Of a stretch of DNA of 32,757 bases, positions 1 to 8,132 are shown piece after piece. How positions within the stretch are numbered: the stretch's first letter is position 1; each line of letters starts with the position of its first letter. Location: positions 1-32,757 of the forward strand of contig NZ_MPHK01000032.1 in assembly GCF_001957135.1 (NCBI RefSeq), given 5' to 3'. The notes under the pieces are model-generated. The model did no database searches and had not been told where the DNA came from. It saw only the letters and a list, made by a program, of their open reading frames with translations. The stretch is from Shewanella sp. UCD-KL21 (GTDB lineage Bacteria > Pseudomonadota > Gammaproteobacteria > Enterobacterales > Shewanellaceae). Made by a program: the position numbers and the translations under genes.

Positions 1-216
1 GCAGACTTCTTTTATGGATTGATTACGGATTAATCCCATCCACAGCACGAGCCAGACGGCTTGCTGCGCAGGCAAACGACGATTACGGATACTTGCCTTG
101 TTGGCTGAAAGTAATGATTGTTCTATCCACTGTGAATCGATAGCCTCCATTACAGAAGCATAATCTCCACTTTCTTCTACTGACTCATGAACTAACTCAA
201 GCTCTTGCGCAAACAT
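1..216 (-). CDS. IS4-family transposase, N-terminal 72 residues (partial at window edge)
   Basis: The minus-strand frame is open from ATG at 216 to the window edge. It starts MFAQELELVHESVEE and contains NRRLPAQQAVWLVLWMGL. This matches the N-terminal domain found in IS4-type DDE transposases, where a basic RRRLP stretch is followed by a hydrophobic helix. The catalytic DDE residues lie outside the window. The start sits directly after the T-run of a hairpin whose 3' arm contains the only Shine-Dalgarno-like sequence (TAGGGA). Family assignment is fairly firm because the terminal repeat and N-terminal domain agree. Whether the full gene is intact is unknown. Confidence 0.75.
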   Translation of the reverse strand, partial: MFAQELELVHESVEESGDYASVMEAIDSQWIEQSLLSANKASIRNRRLPAQQAVWLVLWMGLIRNQSIKEVC

Positions 217-221
217 AAAAA

Positions 222-249
222 AATCCCTACCAGAATACTGGTAGGGATT
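222..249 (-). promoter_or_regulatory. Hairpin plus T-run shielding the transposase start
   Basis: A perfect 12-bp inverted repeat (222-233 with 238-249, 4-nt loop) is followed on the minus strand by a T-run that ends at the transposase ATG. It has the form of an intrinsic terminator, and its 3' arm contains the only Shine-Dalgarno-like bases. Read-through RNA entering from outside the element would terminate there or have its ribosome site hidden. An RNA from the internal promoter would lack most of the 5' arm. IS10 and IS50 are known to use this kind of protection; its use here is inferred. Confidence 0.65.
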
Positions 250-274
250 ATCATTCATCTGCAGGATCGTTCAA
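247..274 (-). promoter_or_regulatory. Candidate transposase promoter inside the IS4 end
   Basis: On the minus strand TTGAAC (274-269) and GATAAT (252-247) are separated by 16 nt, a reasonable sigma-70 -35/-10 pair. A transcript from it would start near 239-240, inside the 5' arm of the hairpin at 222-249. A GATC Dam site (265-268) lies in the spacer. Predicted by eye only. Confidence 0.5.
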
Positions 275-460
275 GTGTTCTTAACCGATCGGCATTAAAT
301 CTTTTGATTGGCATTTTTTATGCCTGATTAAAAATTTTTGTACTATATTTCAGAGTGATACAAAGTATTAAAAACGGTGACAACAAAGCTTAATTGGGCA
401 AGGTTGCCACATGGTGTATTAGCTGGGTGATACTAGGGTAAATGACTTAGGGGAATATCG

Positions 461-1615
461 ATGGGAACGATAAGATTGAATTTTATTGTAATTGGATCAT
501 TGCTGTGGGCGTTGCTGACACCGATGACTGCTGCTAATGATAATGCGGAAGATAAAGCTGAAGATAGTGTTGCCAATGAGCCAAGCTCATTAGTACCAAA
601 TTTAAAAGAAAACCAAGCACCTTTAACCGTCAATAAAGGCAATTTTGTGGCAGCGCCCATTCCGTTTTCAAATCCGACTATTGATTCAGGCTTAGGCGGA
701 TTAGTGGGCTACTTTTATCCACAAACCGCAGAGCAAAAAGCGGTACAACCGCCTTCAGTTACCGGTATAGCTGGGTTTTATTCCAGTAATGACAGCTGGG
801 GCGCGGCTGTTGGTCATGCCAGTTATTGGGATAATAATAACTGGCATTTAAAAGGTGGTGTCGCCTATGCCGATTTAAAGTTGCCGTTAGTGTCAACCGA
901 GTTGCTTGGTTTACCTATCGACGTTGATTGGGACATTAGCGGTTACGGTGCGCTGCTTGAATTGGAGCGGCGCATTAGTGGCAATTGGTTTGTCGGGGTT
1001 AATGGGGTATTCATTGATTTTGAACAAGATTTTAATGTTAACATTAGCGCCATTGATTTTGACTTACGGAATGAAATTGTCTCCGCAGGGCTTGGTGCTG
1101 GGATTATTTATGATTCTCGTGATGTGCCTACTAACCCTTATGATGGTTATTACTTTAAGCTCAATGGCACTTTTTTTGATGATGCCATTGGCAGTGATAC
1201 CAACTTTGAATCTTATTCATTAGAGTTTGATGGTTATTTTCCTGTGCATGAGTCGATTACCGTGGCTTATAAATTAAAAGGCTGCTTGAAAGAGGGTAAC
1301 GTGCCGTTATGGGCAGCCTGTCGTTTAGGGTTACGTGGTTTTTCCTCTACTGAATATATGGCCTTAGGTGCCATAGAAACAGAGGCTGAAGCCCGGTGGC
1401 GTTTTCATAAGCGCTGGGGATTAGTGGGTTTTATTGGCGCAGGTAAATTGGATGATGTGAATCATGCGGATAAATCTGATGATATCATTCCTTCATACGG
1501 TATTGGTGTGCGCTTCATGCTCCAACCGGCAGAGCGAATTAATTTACGCTTAGATTATGCTCGCTCATCTAATAATAACGATGCGCTTTACCTTTCTGTT
1601 GGTGAAGCATTTTAA
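461..1615 (+). CDS. POTRA-less Omp85/BamA-like outer membrane beta-barrel protein
   Basis: Predicted exported 384-residue outer membrane barrel. A hydrophobic signal peptide covers about residues 1-25, followed by an acidic linker of about 35 residues. The rest has alternating polar/apolar barrel-like strands. Two hallmarks of the Omp85/surface-antigen D15 barrel are visible: YDSRDVPTNPYDGYYF (217-232) and the loop-6 motif LRGF (291-294). The last residue is Phe (VGEAF), as expected for a BAM recognition signal. There is no room for POTRA domains, so this is a barrel-only member rather than BamA or TamA. Cys275 and Cys287 could form a loop disulfide. AGGGGA lies 6 nt before the ATG. It lies 163 bp from the IS4 end and 133 bp before pdxY. 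Substrate and role are unknown. Confidence 0.8.
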   Translation: MGTIRLNFIVIGSLLWALLTPMTAANDNAEDKAEDSVANEPSSLVPNLKENQAPLTVNKGNFVAAPIPFSNPTIDSGLGGLVGYFYPQTAEQKAVQPPSVTGIAGFYSSNDSWGAAVGHASYWDNNNWHLKGGVAYADLKLPLVSTELLGLPIDVDWDISGYGALLELERRISGNWFVGVNGVFIDFEQDFNVNISAIDFDLRNEIVSAGLGAGIIYDSRDVPTNPYDGYYFKLNGTFFDDAIGSDTNFESYSLEFDGYFPVHESITVAYKLKGCLKEGNVPLWAACRLGLRGFSSTEYMALGAIETEAEARWRFHKRWGLVGFIGAGKLDDVNHADKSDDIIPSYGIGVRFMLQPAERINLRLDYARSSNNNDALYLSVGEAF

Positions 1616-1748
1616 TATCGTTATTTTAGTCTATGACTTATATTAGATGCTGGTTATATTCGGTGTTGGTTATATTGGTTGTCGTTAACTGATATTCTTT
1701 AAATCTAGATAGTTAATTATTCTTAAAAAATAAATAAAAGAGAGTGTT

Positions 1749-2603
1749 ATGAAAGGTGTTATTTCTATCCAGTCGCATGTTGTTTACGGCCATGCAGGAA
1801 ATAGTTCAGCAGTATTTCCTATGCAGCGTATGGGTTTAGAAGTTTGGCCTATTCATACAGTGCAGTTTTCAAATCATACTCAGTACCAACAGGGCTGGAC
1901 TGGGCGGGCTTTTTCTGCCGATGATATTAATGAGCTGGTGGCAGGTATTGGTAACATAGGTAAGCTTGCAGATTGTCAGGCGGTGTTGTCAGGTTACCAA
2001 GGCAGTGCTGAGCAATGCCAAGCAGTGATCCAAACCATTCAAAAGGTTAAAGAAATAAACCCCAAGGCGATTTATGTTTGCGATCCCGTTATGGGCGACC
2101 CTGAAAAAGGCTGTATTTTGGCTGATGGTATTACTGAGCAATTAATAAAACAAGTGATGCCGCAAGCTGATGTGATTGTTCCCAATCAATTTGAGCTGAG
2201 TCAGTTCACTCAGATGGAGATTACCAATCTTGAGCAAGCTAAAGCTGCTTGCCAAAAAGCATTGTCGTTAGGGCCTGATATTGTGTTAGTTAAACATCTA
2301 CACAGCATCGCTGATGAGACATTCACTATGATGCTGGCAACCAAAGAGGGCTGTTATATCAGTCAACGTCCACAACTTGAGTTTGTAAAACAGCCAGTTG
2401 GTGTTGGTGATTTAATTTCGGCGCTATTTACCGCAAGTTTAGTGCAAGGTTTATCGGCTGTTGAGGCATTTGAACATGCAACCGATGCTTGTTATGGGGT
2501 GTTAAAAGAGACCGCTCATCAGCGCCAGTGGGAGCTGCAAACTATTGCGGCGCAGCAAGAGCTGGTGACGCCTTCAGAGCACTTTAAAGCGGTAAAAGTA
2601 TAG
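1749..2603 (+). CDS. pdxY: Pyridoxal kinase PdxY
   Basis: Cytoplasmic ATP-dependent kinase that converts pyridoxal to pyridoxal 5'-phosphate in the vitamin B6 salvage pathway. The 284 residues match the usual PdxY length. The N-terminus ISIQSHVVYGHAGNSSAVFPM is the PdxY/PdxK substrate-binding start. CDPVMGD (111-117) and VPNQFEL (144-150) are typical of the ribokinase-like fold. GVGD (218-221) carries the probable catalytic Asp221. An AGAGAG ribosome site precedes the ATG. It seems to be transcribed alone, ending at the shared terminator near 2701-2733. PdxK is the alternative, but the sequence reads as PdxY. Confidence 0.93.
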   Translation: MKGVISIQSHVVYGHAGNSSAVFPMQRMGLEVWPIHTVQFSNHTQYQQGWTGRAFSADDINELVAGIGNIGKLADCQAVLSGYQGSAEQCQAVIQTIQKVKEINPKAIYVCDPVMGDPEKGCILADGITEQLIKQVMPQADVIVPNQFELSQFTQMEITNLEQAKAACQKALSLGPDIVLVKHLHSIADETFTMMLATKEGCYISQRPQLEFVKQPVGVGDLISALFTASLVQGLSAVEAFEHATDACYGVLKETAHQRQWELQTIAAQQELVTPSEHFKAVKV

Positions 2604-2700
2604 TGTAATAACTGCTGCAATTAGCAGTAGGCAATCAATCTGGTTAAGTTGTTTATTTTATTGTAAATAGCTTAATGTAGCTTGATGAACCCAAACTAAA

Positions 2701-2733
2701 AACCACGCTTATTATGTTAAGCGTGGTTTTTTT
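2701..2733. terminator. Bidirectional intrinsic terminator between pdxY and yghU
   Basis: An 11-bp perfect stem (2701-2711 with 2718-2728, 6-nt loop) is followed by a T-run on the plus strand and preceded by an A-rich run. It can therefore stop both convergent genes. Confidence 0.85.
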
Positions 2734-2771
2734 ATTGGCATTGCTATTTGCTTAATTCAGGGCTTTAACTT

Positions 2772-3632
2772 TTAAATTTTTGGCTGTTTACTGAGTACTT
2801 CATCAATGTCTGCAGCACTGTGACGATTAGGCAGTTGCTCCCATTCTTCGCCCCATGTGCGATTGACGATACGACCTCGTTTGACCGCTTGTCGCTGGGC
2901 GATAGTATTGGCCCAACGTACTAAGTTCGAGTAGCTGGCGACATCTAAAAACTCTGCAGCATCATAAAGGTGGCCCAGTACCAAGCTGCCATACCATGGC
3001 CAAATTGCCATATCAGCAATTGTGTATTCATCGCCGGCAATAAAGGCATGTTTCGCTAATTGCTTATCAAGCACATCAAGCTGGCGTTTGGCTTCCATTG
3101 CAAAGCGGTTAATCGGGTATTCAAACTTTTCTGGTGCATAAGCATAGAAGTGACCAAAGCCGCCCAAGTAAGGCGCTGCCCCTTGAAGCCAAAATAACCA
3201 GTTTAATACCTCGGTGCGCTGGGCAAAATCTGTTGGTAAAAAGTGGCCAAATTTATCGGCTAAATACACCAAGATAGCGCCTGATTCAAATACCCTAACT
3301 GGGGTAGCGCCGGAGTGATCAGATAATGCCGGAATTTTAGAGTTAGGGTTAATATCAACAAAACCAGAAGAGAACTGCTCACTTTCACCGATATTAATTA
3401 AGTAAGCATCGTACTCGGCCGCTGTTACCCCTTTGGCCAGTAGTTCTTCTAACATGATGGTGACTTTCTGGCCGTTAGGTGTGGCTAATGAATGTAGCTG
3501 AATTGGGTGCTTGCCTACGGCTAATTCTTTTTGGTGACGAGCGCCTGAGTCAGGTCGGTTAATGCTTGCCCATTGACCACCATTTTCTTGGTCCATGGTC
3601 CAGACTTTTGGCGGTACATATTCGTAGCTCAT
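2772..3632 (-). CDS. yghU: Glutathione S-transferase family protein YghU (disulfide-bond reductase)
   Basis: Cytosolic Nu-class glutathione transferase. The E. coli homologue has organic hydroperoxidase and disulfide-bond reductase activity with glutathione. The 286 residues track E. coli YghU almost end to end, including the N-terminal extension. Visible conserved blocks include TPNGQKVTIMLEELL, QFSSGFVDINPNSKIPAL, the glutathione-contacting RVFESGAILVYLA and the C-terminal-domain stretch AGDEYTIADMAIWPWYG. TPNGQ has no catalytic Cys in the first position, as expected for this class. One glycine of the family's GGGFGHF stretch is absent (GGFGHF), which is probably neutral. AAGGAAA precedes the ATG. 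Single-gene unit. Confidence 0.92.
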   Translation of the reverse strand: MSYEYVPPKVWTMDQENGGQWASINRPDSGARHQKELAVGKHPIQLHSLATPNGQKVTIMLEELLAKGVTAAEYDAYLINIGESEQFSSGFVDINPNSKIPALSDHSGATPVRVFESGAILVYLADKFGHFLPTDFAQRTEVLNWLFWLQGAAPYLGGFGHFYAYAPEKFEYPINRFAMEAKRQLDVLDKQLAKHAFIAGDEYTIADMAIWPWYGSLVLGHLYDAAEFLDVASYSNLVRWANTIAQRQAVKRGRIVNRTWGEEWEQLPNRHSAADIDEVLSKQPKI

Positions 3633-3808
3633 GATGTTTCCTTATCTGTGTAAGCGCGTGTGCAGGATATATTCTGTGATAGAAAATATATTGGGACTGA
3701 TACGAGATTAACAACACTAAAGTTCATAACCCTTGGATATTATTTAGCTGTGAATATCATATGGGGTTACTGTCAATTGAGCTGCACTCAAAAGCTCAAT
3801 CATTAATA

Positions 3809-3848
3809 TAAAATGCCAGTCAGTGAGGTGAACTGAACTGGCATTTTA
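3809..3848 (-). terminator. Intrinsic terminator downstream of the M13 peptidase gene
   Basis: Inverted repeat 3809-3820 with 3837-3848 (12 bp perfect, 16-nt loop), 36 bp past the stop of the peptidase gene. The arm ends in a short T-run on the minus strand. Confidence 0.65.
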
Positions 3849-3883
3849 TTACGGTAAGTTTTATTGGTTAGGTTTTAGCTTAA

Positions 3884-5956
3884 CTACCAAATACGTACAC
3901 GCTCATCTTCTGGTAGGTAAAGTTTATCACCCGGTTTCACATCAAAGGCTTTATACCATGCGTCGAGGTTACGTGGCGCTAATGCGCGGTAACGTCCCGG
4001 TGCGTGGGTTCCTGCGCGCAGCTGACTTAGCATGCTTTGCTCGGTGCGCTTTTCTTTCCACACTTGCGCCCATGCTAAAAAGAAGCGTTGATCGCCAGTA
4101 AGGCCATCTATAATCGGTGCTTCTTTGCCGTTTAAACTCAGTTGATACGCGTTATACGCCATGGCTAAACCGCCAACATCACCGATATTTTCACCAAGGC
4201 TATTACGGCCATTAACGAAGTTGTCTGGGATTGGCTCGTATAAACTGTATTGCGCAGCTAGTTGGTCGGCTTTAGCATCAAAGGCGGCTCTATCTGAGTC
4301 GGTCCACCAGTTACGTTGAATACCGTTGGCGTCTGATTTTGAGCCTTGATCATCAAAACCATGGCCCATTTCGTGGCCAATAACGGCGCCGATACCGCCA
4401 TAGTTCACTGCGGCATCTGCGTTAGGGTCAAAAAAGGGTGGTTGTAAAATCGCGGCAGGGAATACAATCTCGTTGAATGAACTATTGTAATAGGCATTGA
4501 CAAATTGTGGCGTCATGCCCCAACGGTTACGGTCGGTTTTTTGTAGCTCTTTAGCAACGCTATCAGCATGAAAATATTGACGTAAGTTGTGGATATTCGC
4601 CACTAAATCTTTGCTTGTCAGTGATAAACCATCAAACTGTTGCCATACATCTGGGTAACCAATTTTTGGTTTAAAGGCGGCAAGTTTAGCGTGGGCATTG
4701 ACCTTGGTTTCTGCGCCCATCCAATCTAGGCCGTCAATACGTTGACCCAGAGAAGTACGTAAGTTCTCAACTAGCTCGGCCATTTGCTGCTTTGATGATT
4801 CAGGGAAGTAGCGTGCCACATACACTTTACCAATCGCAAAACCTAATGATTGGGTACCTGACATTTCAGCGACTGCGCGCTTCCAGCGTGGTTTAGGCTC
4901 TTCTTGTCCGCTTAACTCTTTACCGTAAAAGGCAAAGCTGGTGTTGTAGATATCTTCTGACAATAACTCTGCATTGTTACTGATGGTGTGGAACGTGAGG
5001 TAATCTTGCCATACATTAAGAGGCTGCTGATTAACTAAGCTAATCATTGCTTTAACGGGTTCAGGCTGTGAGATATTTAATTGTGGAACTTGATAGCCGG
5101 TTTGTTCGATAAACAAATCCCAGTTAAAGCCTGGGTACTGGGCGGCTAAATCGGCACGTTTTACTTGGTTAAGGGTAAGATCGCGATTACGGCGCTTTTC
5201 TCTTGGCCATTGACCCTGAGCAATTTTTGTTTCCAACGCCAAAATGGCTTCAGCGCGGGCGCTGCCATCTTTAATACCGGTATAGACCAGCATGGCGGTG
5301 ATATGTTCAACGTAGGCTTTGCGGATTTTAACGAAACGTTCGCTGTCTTCTAGATAATAAGACCGATCAGGTAAACCTAAACCGCCTGCGCCAATAGACA
5401 TTTCATATTGATCTGGATTGATACGATTAAACCACATGCCACCATAAATCGGCGATGCCGCATCGGTTAACCAAGTTTGACCGAAGACTTTGGTTAAGTC
5501 GTCAGTGTTGTTAATGTTGTTGATGCTATCAAGGGTTGCTTGAATTGGGCTGACACCCAGCTTATTAATGGTGTTAGTGTCCATGTAAGCATTATAAAAA
5601 TCAGCGATAAGTTGCTCTTCAGCATTTAAGTCACTGCGGCTGACGATATCATCAATAATTTCTTTAACTTGGGTTTCACTGCGCTCTGCTAATGCGGTAA
5701 AGGCGCCATAACGGGTTTTATCTGCTGGCATTTCAAAATTGTCATACCAAGTACCACTGGCATACATAAAGAAGTCATCGCCGGGTTTAACGGCTTCATT
5801 GCGGGCACTTAAATCAATGCCAAAATTACCAAGCTCAGCTGCGCCTTTGGCTTGGACAGTGACTTCTGCTGCTTCATTAGTGACTTTGACATCAGATGCA
5901 CCGCATGCGCTTAAAAAACTGGAGGCGAGGGCGATAGCGATTAAGGACTTTTTCAT
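3884..5956 (-). CDS. M13-family zinc metallopeptidase (PepO/neprilysin-like), lipoprotein
   Basis: Predicted membrane-anchored periplasmic oligopeptidase of 690 residues, the usual size for the family. The N-terminus ends in a lipobox LSAC with the lipidated Cys at 18. Zinc ligands and catalytic residues are visible: HEMGH (528-532) and GENIGD (588-593, third ligand Glu589). The substrate-backbone motif NAYYN (487-491) and the family C-terminus RVRIW are also present. A good ribosome site (GGAAGAAG) precedes the ATG. M13 enzymes cleave small peptides on the amino side of hydrophobic residues; the natural substrate here is unknown. It is transcribed alone toward its own terminator. The next gene upstream is divergent. 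Confidence 0.93.
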   Translation of the reverse strand: MKKSLIAIALASSFLSACGASDVKVTNEAAEVTVQAKGAAELGNFGIDLSARNEAVKPGDDFFMYASGTWYDNFEMPADKTRYGAFTALAERSETQVKEIIDDIVSRSDLNAEEQLIADFYNAYMDTNTINKLGVSPIQATLDSINNINNTDDLTKVFGQTWLTDAASPIYGGMWFNRINPDQYEMSIGAGGLGLPDRSYYLEDSERFVKIRKAYVEHITAMLVYTGIKDGSARAEAILALETKIAQGQWPREKRRNRDLTLNQVKRADLAAQYPGFNWDLFIEQTGYQVPQLNISQPEPVKAMISLVNQQPLNVWQDYLTFHTISNNAELLSEDIYNTSFAFYGKELSGQEEPKPRWKRAVAEMSGTQSLGFAIGKVYVARYFPESSKQQMAELVENLRTSLGQRIDGLDWMGAETKVNAHAKLAAFKPKIGYPDVWQQFDGLSLTSKDLVANIHNLRQYFHADSVAKELQKTDRNRWGMTPQFVNAYYNSSFNEIVFPAAILQPPFFDPNADAAVNYGGIGAVIGHEMGHGFDDQGSKSDANGIQRNWWTDSDRAAFDAKADQLAAQYSLYEPIPDNFVNGRNSLGENIGDVGGLAMAYNAYQLSLNGKEAPIIDGLTGDQRFFLAWAQVWKEKRTEQSMLSQLRAGTHAPGRYRALAPRNLDAWYKAFDVKPGDKLYLPEDERVRIW

Positions 5957-6243
5957 TATTATCTTCTTCCTTGTTGGTAATTAAAGTATTTATAGAGAGT
6001 TTTTTAGATAAAAATTAGCTAACAATATTGTTAAGCCAAGGGAAAATGTCAACCTTGTAATTGTTAGCAAGTTTGAGCAAAGCATTGTTGGGCGTCAATT
6101 GATTCAGCTAGAAGTAGTAACACTATGCTTTAAAGCTTATTTGGGCGGTGAGCTTTAACTGCAGCTAACGGGCGCATATTAATCAGCGCGTAGTTTGTGT
6201 ATAACTAGTTTATACCATTCAGTTTCAGCTTTTTAGGCTAATT

Positions 6244-6564
6244 ATGTCCAGCAACCCAATTGCTAATAAACAATCAATTATCATCATTTTAAGCTTGCTG
6301 TTAGCAACGGTTTCAGCGCTGACCTATATAACCAAGTCCAACCAAAGTCATAGCCCTGAAACTTGGACATCATTTGTTTATAAAAATGGTTATGAGTCAG
6401 CCAGTTATTTGATGCAAGATGGTTTTAATGATTATGCTTCATGCAAAATTTACTCCCAAGATATGTCAGCAACTTATAGCAGCGCCCCGTGGCAATGTGG
6501 TTTAAATTGTCGTTTTGATTCAATGAGGCAAGGCTTTGAATGTGAGTCGATGATTAACGATTAA
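6244..6564 (+). CDS. Small membrane-anchored or secreted hypothetical protein with four cysteines
   Basis: Not recognised. The 106 residues start with a short polar N-terminus, then one hydrophobic segment (about 11-28) that could be an uncleaved signal anchor. A roughly 75-residue domain follows with Cys67, Cys85, Cys89 and Cys100. Four cysteines in a small, probably extracytoplasmic domain suggest two disulfides. The ribosome site is weak (AGG, 7 nt before ATG). No close partner gene: the M13 peptidase is divergent, and the Nudix gene follows 81 bp later on the same strand, so co-transcription is possible. Real coding is likely but not certain. Confidence 0.6.
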   Translation: MSSNPIANKQSIIIILSLLLATVSALTYITKSNQSHSPETWTSFVYKNGYESASYLMQDGFNDYASCKIYSQDMSATYSSAPWQCGLNCRFDSMRQGFECESMIND

Positions 6565-6645
6565 TCTGCAGTTGCCGCTACCCCCTCAGATTGAAATCAA
6601 GTTATTTGCCACGTATCATGCGCTTTTTTCATCAGCTTGAATATT

Positions 6646-7182
6646 ATGCGACACTTAAAAACCTGCCATCACTCTGACACACCCATCGAGTTTGTTGCCG
6701 CTAATCAACAACAGATGCTGACGCGAATTGCTGCTAGAGCAATTGTGTTAAAAGATAATAATATTTTGATGTTATATACCGAGCGTTATCACGATTACAC
6801 CTTGCCAGGTGGCGGTGTTGATGATCATGAAGATATTGAGCAAGGGTTGATCCGTGAGTTACAAGAAGAAACCGGTGCGAAAGCTATTAGCAATATTACC
6901 GCATTTGGGGTTTATGAAGAGTTTCGCCCTTGGGAGCGTGATGGCTATAAAGTGATAAACATGCTGAGCTACTGTTTTAGCTGTGAGATAGATAGTGAGC
7001 TGGGTGAGACTCGATTTGAAGCCCACGAAATTAGCAACGGCATGAAGCCAGTATGGATTGATATTGATGAGGCGATTCAGCACAACCTTAATACCATTGC
7101 CAATAGCGCTAAAAAAGGCTTATCCATTGAACGTGAAACCTTTTTGCTCAAGTTAATTAAAGCTGAGCTTATCAAGGTCTAG
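6646..7182 (+). CDS. Nudix hydrolase
   Basis: Cytoplasmic Mg-dependent pyrophosphohydrolase acting on a nucleoside diphosphate linked to X; the substrate is not predictable. The Nudix box is complete: GGVDDHE, seven residues, then RELQEETGA, fitting G-x5-E-x7-REUxEExGU. I chose the ATG at 6646 (MRHLKTCHHSD, 178 residues). An in-frame TTG nine bases upstream is also possible, and neither has a convincing ribosome site. About 35 residues precede the domain. The C-terminus is longer than in minimal Nudix proteins. The small cysteine-rich gene lies just upstream on the same strand. Confidence 0.88.
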   Translation: MRHLKTCHHSDTPIEFVAANQQQMLTRIAARAIVLKDNNILMLYTERYHDYTLPGGGVDDHEDIEQGLIRELQEETGAKAISNITAFGVYEEFRPWERDGYKVINMLSYCFSCEIDSELGETRFEAHEISNGMKPVWIDIDEAIQHNLNTIANSAKKGLSIERETFLLKLIKAELIKV

Positions 7183-7208
7183 CTTTGAGCTAAGAGCAGA
7201 CTTGGTGT

Positions 7209-7235
7209 CCTAGAGTTAGTGCCCTAGAGTTAGTG
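7209..7235. repeat. Short direct repeat CCTAGAGTTAGTG x2
   Basis: Two identical 13-bp copies (7209-7221, 7223-7235) lie 14 bp apart, just after the Nudix stop codon. No known function. Confidence 0.8.
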
Positions 7236-7269
7236 TAGAGCTAATAATGGTTACTCGACATATTCCTTT

Positions 7270-7300
7270 AACGCCCAATAAATAACCTATGGGCGTTGTC
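7270..7300 (+). terminator. Possible terminator of the Nudix gene
   Basis: AACGCCCA (7270-7277) pairs with TGGGCGTT (7290-7297) around a 12-nt loop and is followed by a weak T-run (GTCTTT). The stem is good but the tail is poor. Confidence 0.45.
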
Positions 7301-7344
7301 TTTACGGAGAGTATTGTTAAAACTGCTCGTAGCTTAATTGCTAA

Positions 7345-7376
7345 GCTTTTAATAAATAGCTTTTTAATAAATAGCT
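7345..7376. repeat. AT-rich tandem repeat GCTTTT(T)AATAAATA x2
   Basis: Copies at 7345-7358 and 7359-7373 differ by one T and are followed by GCT. They end just beyond the stop codon of the minus-strand DJ-1/PfpI gene (7380). Confidence 0.75.
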
Positions 7377-7379
7377 GGA

Positions 7380-8132
7380 TTAAGTCAGCGTCGCATAGAT
7401 ATCGTTATCTGCATCCTCTATCCAGTGGTATTCCGTCAGGGTCTGAATTCTTTTAGCTTCATCAATCCCATGGCATTGTTTGACCCAATACAGGGCGGCA
7501 TCGGTGCCTGCGGATACCCCAGAGGAGGTCAAAAATGGCCCATCATCAACCCACCTTGCTTTAGGCTGCCACAACACTTGAGCATTTAATGACGTCACCC
7601 ATTGATAAGCCATTTTATTGGTGGTTGCTTTATAGCCATTAAGTACGCTTGTTTTTGCCAGTAATGCTGCGCCAGTGCAAATACTAAATACTTTTTGGCT
7701 AACCGTGACTTGTTGTGATAACCAACGAAGCAGTTGAGCGTCATTGACCAGCTTTCTGGTGCCGATCCCACCGGGGATAAGCAATAACTCGCATGGGTAA
7801 GTGTTATCTAATGAGCCATCTGCTACGACTCTTGGGCCTTGGTAGCTTTTCACAATAGCGCTTGCTGCCACCAGTTTGATTTCCGCATGGGGCATATGGC
7901 CGAGCATTTCGATTGGGCCGTGAAGATCTAGGGTTTCATAATCATCAAATACTAAGGCAATGATGCGATAGGACGCGCGAGTGTTATCGCGAGCGGTTTC
8001 AGCGACGTCGGTGCTAAATAGGTTAGATGTTGAATGCGTTGTTGCTGTAGTGCTATTTGCACTGGTGCTGGTAACCATTGCACTGGCTGTCAGTACAGAG
8101 GCTGTTTTTAAAAACTGTCGACGATCTATCAT
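7380..8132 (-). CDS. Tat-exported DJ-1/PfpI-family protein, isonitrile-hydratase-like
   Basis: The N-terminus MIDRRQFLKTASVLTASAMV is a twin-arginine signal (RR at 4-5, FLK, then a mildly hydrophobic stretch), followed by a Ser/Thr-rich linker to about residue 50. The rest is a class-I glutamine-amidotransferase-like domain. It shows a nucleophile elbow SICTGAALLAK with Cys152-Thr153, and LLLIPGG and the NGYKATTNK block resemble isocyanide (isonitrile) hydratase and the sensor domains of AraC-type regulators. There is no helix-turn-helix, so it is not a regulator. Most relatives are cytoplasmic, so Tat export is notable. The reaction is unproven. Single-gene unit. Confidence 0.82.
   Translation of the reverse strand: MIDRRQFLKTASVLTASAMVTSTSANSTTATTHSTSNLFSTDVAETARDNTRASYRIIALVFDDYETLDLHGPIEMLGHMPHAEIKLVAASAIVKSYQGPRVVADGSLDNTYPCELLLIPGGIGTRKLVNDAQLLRWLSQQVTVSQKVFSICTGAALLAKTSVLNGYKATTNKMAYQWVTSLNAQVLWQPKARWVDDGPFLTSSGVSAGTDAALYWVKQCHGIDEAKRIQTLTEYHWIEDADNDIYATLT

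Larger units (their letters stand above)
1..297 (-). mobile_element. IS4-family insertion sequence, outer end only (cut by window edge)
   Basis: The element runs off the left edge. Its outer boundary is placed at 297 because, read on the minus strand, the sequence begins TAATGCCGATCGGTTAAG (297 to 280), which closely resembles the terminal inverted repeat I know for E. coli IS4 (TAATGCCGATCAGTTAAG). Inside this tip come a promoter-like sequence, a strong hairpin and then the transposase start. GATC (Dam) sites lie in the repeat (287-290) and just inside it (265-268). The other end and any target duplication are outside the window, so activity cannot be judged. Confidence 0.75.

Noticed and set aside
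6135..6160. AAAGCT...AGCTTT inverted repeat upstream of the small cysteine-rich gene
   Set aside because: Only 6 bp with a long spacer, no T-run and no link to a known regulator; likely chance in AT-rich DNA.
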